A stretch of DNA of 64,000 nt from Lineus longissimus (Eukaryota; Nemertea; Pilidiophora; Heteronemertea; Lineidae). Position numbers and translations under genes: made by a program. Location of the stretch: the NCBI RefSeq assembly GCF_910592395.1, contig NC_088312.1, forward strand, positions 5,954,001 to 6,018,000, written 5' to 3'. Below, piece by piece: positions 37,571 through 50,100 of this stretch; position 1 is the stretch's first letter, and every line of letters starts with the position of its first letter. The notes under the pieces were generated by a model. It ran no database searches. It was not told the DNA's origin and worked only from the letters and a program-made list of their open reading frames with translations.

Positions 37571-37917
37571 TAGAGAAACGATCCACTTCCAATGAGACCT
37601 TTCAGAGTGCTAAAGAAGTAATGGACCCTCAGTTCTCTACGAGTTAAGTGCTCAAGGCATTTATAATATTTAAAATCCAGCACACGACAATATCAGCACA
37701 TCACATTCTTGTGTGACAAAATGTAGGTTTACACGACGTTAGAGATAACCATGTTTCATCAGAAAGTTACAAGTTGTAGTTTACTTCTGAATTTGGTTTG
37801 GCTGGCCTGTTACCTGGATGAGAGGTTGACCTGCATGATGCTCTGTCACACCCTGTACGAAACACGCTTGAACAGCAATAAAAGTAGAATCAATGAATAG
37901 AATGTATGTAAAAGTCA

Positions 37918-38186
37918 TCAAAAGTCACTAGATTTGAACATATCCACTAAAAGTCTTTCAATGGGAATCGTCCCTATCGTTTTCTTAAAGAATAATTGTT
38001 CTATGGTTGCAGGGTTAATGGCACGCAGCGTTGGTAGTAGTAATAAGAGTTTTCCAAATCGGAAAGGCTGTGTGGGGTAGGCTGTCTGGATGTATTTGCT
38101 GAGCGTAAGCTGCGCCTGGTCTTGCAGACTGGCCACTGTGTGGAAGTCACGAAGTCCTTTCATGTCTGTTGGCGAATTGGGAAAAA
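37918..38186 (-). CDS. NR2E1: Tailless exon 8: C-terminal ligand-binding domain and stop
   Basis: Acceptor ctttctttgcag; stop TGA at 37918-37920. It encodes [20 protein letters not shown], then [38 protein letters not shown] and the terminal VDMFKSSDF. This is the most conserved part of the NR2E1 family. Confidence 0.97.
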
Positions 38187-41100
38187 CTGCAAAGAAAGAG
38201 AATGAGTCAGAACAATTATTACTCGAAGTATACATTTGTACTTCTTTAACTATGCTACTTTAACTACTTCAACTGTTCTTGTGAACCTAGGTGAGGTTTT
38301 GTGGGTTTAGGTTATGTACAGCAGACGTCCCATCATCAATAAATAACACCATGGTAACACGAATTGTTTATGAGCGTTTAACTTGCGTCAAAGGATTGAC
38401 CTGTGAAAACTAAACCCGTTATGCTTTGGGGAGGTTAACGGAATTCCCAACCTTTTTACAAGCAATGCGCTTGCTCTGCAATCTTTGCGTGCATCTTACC
38501 TGTCTTGAATAGCACAATTCCTTTTAAACATGCAAACTCCGTAGGGTCGACTTGCATGGCTTTAAACTTGGCAATACATTCCTGCAACACACGTATTTCG
38601 CTCATCATTTGAACTACCTTGTCTGGCGGTGATTGGTCTGTACTCAAACCTGAAACGAATCGAAAGCTCAATGTCAGATGGTCATTATAGCATATTCCCA
38701 CTTTAATGAGGTCATTTGCTGCAGTGGCATCGATCACTACAGCATCAATTGGGATTTACAGTCAGTATTTGCCAATCGGAAAACATCGTCTATCCTTGTT
38801 GTGCGCTGAAATCACCGCAATGATGAGTAAGATGGCTTTGGATTGGGCACAAGGTGAGCGGAATCCCAGAGGAAAGTGGTGAATGTAATGGCTGTGGATT
38901 GAATCTTTACACTTTCGAGAATTCGAAAATAAACACGCTCATTCCGAGATTACTAATTCTTAACAAAATAATCATCAACTTCGTGCAAAAAACGCTTTTT
39001 TCCATAAAAACGACCACATCATCGAAAATGATCGACGACAAAACAAGATGGCCGCCACACCTATCAACAAAAAAAATAAGATGGCCACCACACCTACCTG
39101 CTGCTGCTAATAAAGGTCCAGCCTCAATCGGCATCTGAAACTGCGCTGCTCCAAGGCAGAAGAGCTCCCGCCATCCCTCCTCCAGTAAGACCACCTGATC
39201 TCGGAATGGGAGGCTAAGAAAGGCAGGCACGTTCTTGGTCCATCGGACACTCATGAAGAGGAGTCTGGCAGCAGCTTCGCATATTGCTTCGGGGTTATTG
39301 AAGTAGGCTTGGGCAAGTTCGTGTGGGTACTGGAAAAAAGAGGTAACATTATTTAAATTGTGCCAACGAACCACATTAGAATAACACGAGTATATCAGCT
39401 TTCGTACATTTCATGACTTTTATATGAAAGTACACATGTATGCGGTATGGCTTTTCATTTGAGATAATGGTCTGTCGGTAAGGGCATATCCAAATAATTA
39501 TGTTTTATGCAGGTTACGACGTAACATAATGAGTAATAATTTAAAGGAGGACCTGGTGAATACAATGAAATGAGTTGGACTCCGTCAGGTCATAAATTGA
39601 TAATTTCTGTAATGGGTTTTGTTCTCGAATGCTGAGTTGAGCAAATGTGATATTTTATAGAAGAAAGGGAAGAAGATGGTGGCGAAGGAGGGGAGAAGAA
39701 GAAGAAGAAGAAACTTAATCCTTACCTTAGGCGTGGGTTGGCAAATAGCAACACTAGTCCCCGTACTTCCGGTGCTACTCGTACTAGATGTCGGCGTCGT
39801 CGTCGGTGACTCTACAGCGCTTACAGTGATACTGTTGTCAACACGCTCGATTCCCGGCATTCCCACGAAAAATGGCGGCCGGAAGGTCATCATGGAGGAC
39901 AGCTCTGATGTTTCTTTTAAGTACATGGCCACCTGGCGTCGTATTGTGGAATTTCGTGGACCCCGTTCGTGCTGGACGGCTGTAATGACAGTGGGAACGT
40001 GTGGTCAATTTACCATTTAGAATCATTGATTAGAAGAATATCATCACACCTAATCCACCTGTGATGAAATGTGACATCCCCTGAAATGTGTTGCCGAACG
40101 TTGCGAGCGACCGTCTTTGACAACCGGGACACAATTCAATTCGTGATAATGAAAATGTTGGTCTCTATAAGGCAATTGCCAAATGGTGTTTCTTAAAGGT
40201 GATTAGGTGCTCAAACTGTGGCTGACAACATGGGACCGTTTTTCAGCGACAGCAAAAATGGCCGACAAGTCTTGCGACAACAACTGCAGTGCGTTTATAG
40301 CGAAGGGACGCACAGAAATTTCATTGACAAATGGATTCCATGCTGTTTCCCGCTTTCGCTGACCCATCAACACCAATATGTCAACCATTAAGGAGGAAAT
40401 AAGGGGCTGTGCAGGGTTTCAAGGGTTTCATGCGGTTTACAGCTTTCAAGCTACGCTGCATCCCCAGGAAATTTGGGAACTTTCTAAGCATTGCGGTGCA
40501 CGGTAACACCTCTGTACGACTCGGACAGTTACAATACTGACTCGACTAATGAACTAAATAAATTGATGAGACTACGGTGGTCTCGACTTGAGTACGGCCC
40601 CGACCAGCGCGTCTGTCGCGGTCGTTTGTTTAACCAACCCCGGGGCAAGGTGTTCCCGTAAAGCAATTGTGGTGAGCCAGGAGGCTGATGCTAGAAAGAC
40701 CGCCATCCGCCGCCGGCAAGTGCAGGTGGTGAAAAACCACAATTATATGAAAATGAAGTAAACTGGAAAATGAAGGCAATAACTTTAGCAGGGCCGCCAG
40801 ATTTTCTCCGTTTGAAGCTGAAAGAGACTGGGACCCCCTTGGGACAACTTACTCGCCAAAGATAGCAAATATACCGGTATACAATATGGTGTCTGAGCTA
40901 TATGAAAAAAAACAAGACCATCATATTTTGATAAGTGCACTATATGGAGGTCTAGCATCCAACATCCAGTTGATGACCTCATCCAGCATCTACAATCTAG
41001 TAGATGACCTGAATGGCAAAAAGCCCTCTTTGTTATTTAATCATTTTGAAAACTGAGCAAACACAGGACAATGTCACATTTGGCGCAGATTTTTGAACCA

Positions 41101-44100
41101 GACAACGGAAGCTGCTCCAATAACAGTATGATTCTCGTGATTTACTTTTGATAGATATATCCACATGCAATTTATGGTCACGAGCTAATTGGAAATGCTA
41201 GGATTTATAGTTTGCGATCAGGATTTTCTGCATTTATAACGATGACATTTGCAAACTACAATGAAATGGATGACTACGGATTCAGTAATATTGCCTACCG
41301 CCAATAAATATGTTGCTGGCTTTGACTGACTCAAGGGAATTAAGAGAAAAATCCAATTTTATATCACCGAACATCAATTTTAGCCACAATTTTTCAGATT
41401 CATCTCGATTTAAATCGGTCAGGAGCGAAAGAGACAATACAAACATTGTTATCAACAACTCACGCCCACTGTAATCACAATATTGTGATAAATTGATGCA
41501 ATTAGTTGACAGACGATGATTGATGAGGTCACATGATGAAGGAAAGTCACGTGCGGCAGACGACATTGCCATTAATTCATGAAGGCGCATGCGCTGTCAA
41601 CTTGACATCTTTGAATGATGTGTCGGTGTCTTTCAAAAATGGACGCGGTGTTTGGCCAATCTGCGGTTTGTGTGCATTCGGCGGCTCCTGGAAACTTTGG
41701 AGCATTTTGCAACCAGAACAAACACTATTCTAAAAAATACAAAGACTATCTTTCTGGCACAGGTGTCATTGGCCATCCCTTTCCTACCAATAATGTAACG
41801 CAAACAGAACTGTCATCTAAACTTCAAACGCAGGATATGGATATAAAACATCGAGACTTATTATGCATATCCTGTTTGTGGAAGGCAAAGGCTATATGGG
41901 CAGAGTCAGGGACTCGCCTTTTGTGACATCTTAAGCCATCGAGATCTTAAAGCTGACGTCATTGTCTTAGGGGCATCCTGTCGTATCAAAACTAAAGACT
42001 GATTCACTGCGGATCATGTGAATTTGACGTTCCAACCAAAACTTATTCGAGAACACATCACTTCATTTAAAATCATTTCTTTGCCCGTTAGCGTTAGCCG
42101 CTGACGAGGGGCTTACAGTTTAAAATTATTTTCATATTAGATATACCATCATCAAGAAATTGGTCTCAGCATGAAATATGATGTTGACACTCAAATTGTA
42201 TTCCTCACCAGATAATTTCTTCAGGCAAGTTTTTATTTACGTTGCTGAAGTTCGAGCTAAAACATTAGGCCTACCGTCTTGCGTATACTCTTTCAAAAAG
42301 ATTCATTCACCCTCCACCTAAGAATGCATCTGCACTATAGTTTGGAGGGGGAAAGCAAAGAGCGATCAACACAACAAATGTGACATCATACACAATTTTA
42401 GTGGCACGCATAGGACAGTAGACGTGTGCGGGCCATTCGGTGATATCGCACTCAAAAACCTACAAGGCAAGTTTGAACCCCACAACAAATTAGGCAAAGA
42501 GAATATTTCGCACGCAATCGTGTTGAAAATTCCCTAGTAAGTGGGCGAACGCCAAACGACGGGCGCTCGTTGAAAATGATTAGGCAGCGTCAGGACTGTC
42601 AGTCACCATTTGACTGGACCATACACTTTGGTCGAGGCAACACAACATGGCGCAAGCAACATGCCAATACAAACACTTGGCTTCAAACTTTGGCTAAACT
42701 TTGCACGAAATCCTTACCACGGTTTCTTGGAGTCGCCATTCAAAATCAAATTGTTCGTATGTCAAATAGGTTTTCTTCGTGTGATTTTGTAACTTGCGAG
42801 TCAATTAGCGAGCGAAATGCACGACATGGTACAATTTAAAGTTATCCAAATGTCTATATGTTGCCATGTTGTTGGTGATTACTGTCCGTAAACTTGCCTA
42901 AATGGTAATGGAGATACCTTCATGACCAATGAAATCAGAACTTGTCGAGATCTGTATCAGCTTAAAAAATAGCTGAACACGATGTTGCAACCTCACTTTA
43001 CTTCACCTCGAGGAGAGCGTCTTATTGAATTTGGAAAAGCAAAAGTACAAGCATGATCCTCAGAAGCTTTTCGCTCTGCCTTTGGGCGTCCAGGAGCCGC
43101 CTCTGTCTACCTTAGTAACTCACGAATCAATTAACGAACGAAAGCTTTGCGTGTTTGTCCAACAAAGGAACATATTTGGGTGGATCCCATCCTGAGAGTG
43201 AGGAGTTGGGTCACGCATGCCCCCTTCATATAGAACCCTTACTCAAACCGAAGAAAATGGATTTCACGCTAATAGACGGCAAGGAAACTAAAATCTTATG
43301 ACCGGTAGTAATGTTAATTAAATCGTTAAACCTGTAGATCGTTGACATCGTAAATCAGTATTTTCAGTGAAGTATAGATCATAGCTTGATATATCGGTTG
43401 TCAAAACCCATATTAAATTTTTTTGATGCAACAAATGCCCCAAGCTTTCAATACTGTATAATCATATCAAGTTCATTGGGCCATCAATAAAGAGGACATG
43501 GTATATCGAAATGTTTTGAAGAATAAGAATTAACTTGTGAATCATATGCATGTGGATCCTTACTAATATGCAAAGAACGTGTACTTAGCATCTACCTACA
43601 AAATTTAGCTACTGAAAGCGGCAGTACAGACCTCATCACAGCAACCCATAACTTCTTCACAAGTCCCTAAGCTACTAGAATTTGAGTCCCTTATTTAATG
43701 AAGTCATGGACTACTCCTCCCTGTCACAGTGAACTACACCCTCAAGGAATCCTATTCAAACCTCAGGTTAACGGACTTCATATTTTTCCAATTACCCTCT
43801 TGGCGACAATATGGTTCCGTCAAACCGCAATGAAGGTATAATTTATGACATATTCCAGTTCAGGTGTATCAACGAGGAACTAATGACGGTAATGGGATGG
43901 GTGAGGTCCGCTGTCAGCACCATGATATATTGGTTGATAATGGGCGGAGGGCTGGCCAACCGGCGTCATGCGCCCCTGCATCGCTAGACACACACGGAAT
44001 ACACCAACTCCGGGCTCCTTGCGGTCCATTGGCGCGAAAGTCATTGTCTTCGTCTCAACAGTTTCATTCATTTAACAATGTTCAAGACGCCTACTTTCTT

Positions 44101-47100
44101 GTGTGAAGTATTAACCACTTTCAGAGTTTCGGCGTTGGAAACTTAACCCTGTCTGTTTCTTTCATGCGATATGGAATCTGCACAATCTGTACACAGTCAA
44201 ACCATAATTGTATGGTCACAAATTAATCAATTTGATGCGAAGACCGTTTTTTCACCGAGTCTAAAGTCTAAATCTAAGACACACCACGATCATGCATGAT
44301 TTCTCTCTCGATCTCAATGGGGTCTTTCTATTTTATCTGGGTAAACGAAGACGCCGAAGCACTAACTGAGACAGATGTGTGGTCACCCACTTCGATGCTG
44401 CACCTTGATATAAATATCGGCTAATGAAGTTGTTGTTGGGTGGAGAGAAGTTCTCAAATGGTGATTGGACTTGATGAATCTCATTTCAGGTGATAATAAA
44501 GGCAATCAAGAGCCACTCTCTACAGCTTGAAGTCTCGGCGGGTAAATTTCAATGACTGAGGTGTGGGTTTGGCTGCGCTGAGCTAACCATGGGGTAGCCA
44601 TTGTCAGTTTTGCCTTGCACGAAGTTACTTGGTCGAATGATCTTCGTATTCTTAATCATTGAGAAGTAATTGGGCCATTGATTTCGAGTTGTCATAGTTC
44701 ACGCCATTTAGGGGGACAAAACCTCCATGGAAGCATTGAACCTTGGGTGCGGGTGACTTTTTTGAGTTGGACTCTCCGCCGGGCCCCGGGGCGGAGCGGG
44801 CTGCATTCAGCGGTCGCTCTACAGATAATAATGCCAGACCCTCGGGAGACTCGCTGATCTCAGAGTCGACTTGGTACTCGAAGGCTAAATCTCGCTAAAC
44901 GAAGTTTAGTTTTTATTTCGACAACAAAACTCCCACGGATTTGAGTCCATGGTTTGTATGGTGGGATACGCTAATGATCAGTGGCCATTGATAGCAAGTC
45001 AGTCTAGCGTCATTTGGAGTTGTTGTGTTGTCGTCTGCTCTTGACATGCAAATCTCGTGTCACTTCACGTGGTTTGACTCCAACAATCAGTCGGAGCTTT
45101 TGTGACGCTGGACCGTAGATGACAACGAGTTATGTCTCAATCTTTGATAGAATGAGGAATCTAATCCCTAAACTATTTCTATTAAATACAAGATGCGCAC
45201 AATCGTTATAATGGCCTAAATGGTATCTCTCAATCCGCTTCCGGCCTATCATGTCTGTGAGGAAAGAGGATGGAATCATCCCTGGTTCACCGAATAGGAA
45301 GGTTACAATCTCACGGTATACAGTCCGCCATCCTTCTTGAACTGCAAGGAAGTGCATATCAAAGAAATTAATCGAAACCTGTCTAATTATGTACCAAATC
45401 AGCATAATCCACTCTTGGGGATGGTGACCCTGTCAAGAATGATGAAGATGAAGTTGATAAGGATCGCCGAACACGCAAGGAAATGCCCAGTGGTAGAAAA
45501 AAGAAACGATGTTTTTTTTCATTTTTTTGAAATATCGGCGAGCATTCTCCACGGGCAAAACGACTCGTTGGCCCCAACCAGGACTTTGTGGAGGCGCAGC
45601 TTGGTGAAACAAAAGCAGCATATTGATAGAAACTGACTTCTTCAGGCATTATCGTGATGTTAAATAACTGGAAAACCAGAGTAGGGACATCTCTCCCAAA
45701 TTAAGCGCTTGATATTCTGATTAAGAGTTTCAATATACATTTTGAGGAACGCTGCGCAGTTCGGATGACAGATTGTGTGAAAGAGATTGTGGTTCCGAGG
45801 ATGGCCCTCAAGTCCTTCGGCTTTTAAACACCCCTTAATCACTCATTAACACATTGAATGACTTCTTCAGCAGATCGCATATGGGCCATAGTAATTTAAC
45901 TTGATTTTAACTTAGAAGGCAGCTAAAAACGCCTTGGGGTGGTGCGCAGATGAATGCTCGCAGGTGCTGCGTCGCGCTGATCACCATTGACGCAACGATG
46001 ATGGCAAAATTATAGGGAGAGGAGGGCTTTGAATTCGCGCAGATGGTATCTACGGTGTCTCTTTCAGTTGACGTGTGAAAAGTCACCCGGGAACGATCCA
46101 GGAAGTAGGGGGCGCAATTAAACCTAATAGCACCGCATATGACACCGCTTCTTGACTGAAGAGGCAAAGAGGATCAAATTATCACAGCGATTTTTGCAGA
46201 GAAAACCCCATTCAAGTCTAATGCTTTGGCTTGACGATAAAGGACTTAACTGCAGTGATACCTGATCGTTAAAAGAAAGACTTCATTTTCGCCACAGGGT
46301 GAATCAGCGGGGCCTCAGAAGACAAACTTTTGGTGATATTTAGTGAATCACGAAGCTGGTAAGGCGATCCGTATTGCTTGAGGCGTCAGGAACGGTTGGG
46401 CTCTTGCGTTATTTTAGGCCGAAGTTTTATTGTCGGTTGCATGCAATATTTACCCGCTTACGAATTTTAGTTTGCGACCTGAAATGCCATCCTTGTCCCA
46501 TTGTGAAACTGTAAACCCGAGGTGTGAAAGCAAACTACGAGTCAATATAACAAACTCTATCCGCACTTGGACAGAATCAAAAGTTTTCATTGCCGACTAT
46601 CATTTGGCCTTTTGAAAAGACGTAGGATGATATGCCTGGGCAAACAAGGCTTGGAAGGGGGTTAAACATGTATCGTGTCGAGTCAACCAATACAATTTAC
46701 CATTCTTAGCCAAGAAAAGGAACAAAAGTGTCAATTTCTTCCCGCTTGAGTTTGCTTGTGGGAGATGTTCACACGAAGTCAATTCAAATGGAAATGTTTG
46801 CTAGGGCTTACATGACCAATTATTGGCCAAGTTCATTGGGTGACCCTCTGTGTTGACGCAGCTGCGTAAGATGTGTACACAATCCACTGGCGAAAACGAC
46901 TTCAAGTGTCCACAATAATAAACTATTAAACTTCACCCCTTTTAGAATTACATTTTCATATCCGAGAACCTTTGAAAACACAAATTCAAGGATAATAAAC
47001 TATTTATCCTTCACCCCTTGACAATCAATCGTAAAAATCTCGCCTGTGGTGAAATTTTCAAGTTAGAAAGGGATTAAAGTTCAGGGCATTCTCTGCTGCA

Positions 47101-50100
47101 AGACTTTGAATCATGAATTGAATTTCTGTTGAAATGTTACCTAAGGAATCAACTCATGGTTGTAAAGAAGTTAACAAGGCTTTGATTTGACAAAATAATA
47201 CATTGCTAATACCAATGACTTTTCCTTGGCAACAGGGTCAGCAATGTCAGGGAGGTTTGGGAAGTGTGTATGACAAAGAAAGCGCAACAATGAAGGAATG
47301 TTTTTGCTCATGGGCTTCTTTGGTAAAAGTTGATTGACCTTTTTGTGTCCCTTATCTGAGTATCAAGAAGAAAGTATAAACCGGATTGCATGGAAGTTAA
47401 ACAACATCATATGGTATCAGATCATATCAGATCGATTGGTACATTTGCCATTCCTATTCCACTAAGCAGACCCTCAAGATCGTATCAAATTTTTTTCGTA
47501 TCAAATAATTTTCGAAAGATAGGAAGGCTAAATGTAATGCGTGGGTCTATGTCCGTACGTGCTTTGTAAGGTGAGCATGGTTCATGTTGAACGGAAAGTG
47601 ACTCAGGGGAGAATCAACAGCCATAGTAATTCATGAAATAGATATTATAGTCCGCAGTCTTCTTGAAGAAAACTGTCATTTTCATGCTCTGGTGGTTTAG
47701 AATGAGTCGGATGGAAGTCGTATTGAGATGGCCTCACTTGGGAATCAAATGATATAACAAAAGGTTGTCATATATTGTTTGCGTCGGGGAAACGTGCAAC
47801 TTAACTGACTAAAACTTAAAATGTCACATGGTGTATTTGGGGACAGCCCAGCTTCAAAGATTGGTGCAGTGACGTGATGAAAGGAAAGGGGATCCTTGCC
47901 TTGTTATTGTCCTAGTGTCAATATCAACAACAATACTACCAGAATACTTTTATCAAAAAGATAAGAAAAGAATTTATGCAGGCAAAATATTTCACGAAAG
48001 CAAACATGGTAGGAATGGACTTCAATTAACTTTCTCACAGCGCAGCCTGATCGATTTTGAAACTCTCTCTACTCGGACGACCCACTTTTGTTCCTGCACA
48101 ATGCTGAAAAAGCAAACTTGTCTCGCGCTTTCCCCAGCATTGGTGCTCTTGTTTACAACCATTAACCTGGCTTTGTCACTTTAGGTCTCCTGCTTTGGCT
48201 CGTTTGATTGAAGACGATAAGAAAACAAGTTGGGTATTGTCCCGTTTGTGCGCCCCTAACTGTTAATAATCAGCTCTGAATTTATAAGAATCCGTGTCCC
48301 AAATCGCATAAGTCACCTATCTGGTTGATAATGGGGATGTGATAGGGGAAATGAGGGGTTTGCCATTGGACCACCGGGGCGAGATGGGATGCTGACATGG
48401 ACACGGAAATGAACCGCTCTAACAGCGTTCACCACGGGGTTGTTGGGTGCAAAATGCGAGGTGACTTTGCTTCCTGGTGGAATTCAGAGCAAAAATTCGA
48501 ACACCTTTTTTAGAGATTAGTGATTTAGCACGTTCCCAGTTCCAGAGACCACGTGGGATGATTCACCAATAAGATGGAAGCAGAAAAGAAGGTTTAGAAT
48601 AGAATATGAACAATTATTAATATTTCGCAGCAGACCGTGCAGTTTGCGAAGAAATGAATTATATTTCTTCCTGCTCCACCAAGGTAACTTACCCTGGAGG
48701 TAACAAAGCAGAGGCAAGGGCCAGAGGCGAGGTAAAATAATCCCTTGCACATGAAGTGCTTGAAATTATAATGTTACCACTTTTGAAGAAAGCACCAAAT
48801 CTTAAAGTGCGATAGGATTTAGTTTGATAGATGTTGCTGTTAATGTAACTTCGAGTGGGGCAGTCCTTTAACCTTGGTTGGGTGGGACTTCTAAAAGAAT
48901 GGAAAGAGGTCAACGGAAAATACGATATGAGCTTGTAACTGGAGAGTGATGGCTTAGGGCTATAGGGAAATATGGTTATATGGGAACCTGACGGTGTCTT
49001 TAGGGGAGTTTAGGAAGAATCAGATGGACTGTCGGGTCATGAAGGCATGCTTGGCCTGAGCATTACAATGGTAAGTTGATCCTATCGACAGGCAGCGCTG
49101 ATGGCCCTGCCCACTCGTTACGCGGCATGCCACCATCGCTTCGAAATCACATCCTGATATTCGCAACTCGTCATGTTTAAATTTGATTTCTGTTTGGTTA
49201 TGATTGGTGTATATTGCATGCAAGTCACTGACCAACTGAAGCACTGAGAACTAACTACGCCTGGACTTGTTAGCCTTAGTTCTCAGTGCTTGAATTGTCA
49301 ACGGCTATCTTATTTCATTGCAAAAATCCATCGCAACAAATTTATACTAAAATTGCTGATTGTTGGCAAATGGATATCAGTTGGAATTTCATCCCAAGCA
49401 ACACGGTTTGGTTTTAACATTGTGAAGAAAGTATGGAGTTACTGTTATGCATTCCGTTGGTTTCATACGAAAGTCCAGTGACGGAATTCACATACATTTA
49501 GCAAGTTTTTTTAACGGCAAATTTTCGTTATCTGCCCTGAGGAATAACAGTGATAAATGCAACAAGTACATGTATATAAAATCTGTTGATCGGTTACACT
49601 TTACAAAGGTTCACAATTGGGGTTAACTCTCCTGAAGAGTTATTTCCAATCTGTTCTGCTGCTTCCAGACACTCTCGCCGAGTAACTTTCTCGACCTTGA
49701 TCTAAATTTGACAAGTGTAACTTGTCTAGAATTAGAAAAGTGTACTGATGGGGAATCATTGTCAAAATCACGACGTGACTTTCTAGAAATCACCTTATTA
49801 AGATCTGTATTTGGAGTGGAAATACAATTTGGATTTTTGAATTATTCTAAAGATCCTATCAGAGCTAGACTATGCCACCGTGGTGGGTCCTTAGATTTCA
49901 TTTTGGGGCGAGTTAACTAACTCGTCACGGGGTGTAGCGTTTCCATGGTGATGACAGAGGACATCTTGCGAAACGTCAAGATGACATGTTCTGGGACAGT
50001 CCTGATTGAGTTGTCACAACCAGTGTCAGCAGGTTTTGTTAAACATTTTTCTGAAATAACTTCCCATTTTAGGACCATTTTGTGATTATTCAGACGTCAA

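Noticed and set aside
41638-41926. Plus-strand open frame starting [20 protein letters not shown], with a CACGTG site upstream.
   Set aside because: No family recognised, no clear donor or polyadenylation signal; it lies inside the tailless intron.
45130-45405. Minus-strand open frame with [18 protein letters not shown] after a possible acceptor.
   Set aside because: No known domain and no partner exon. It is not part of the tailless coding chain, whose phases are already satisfied.
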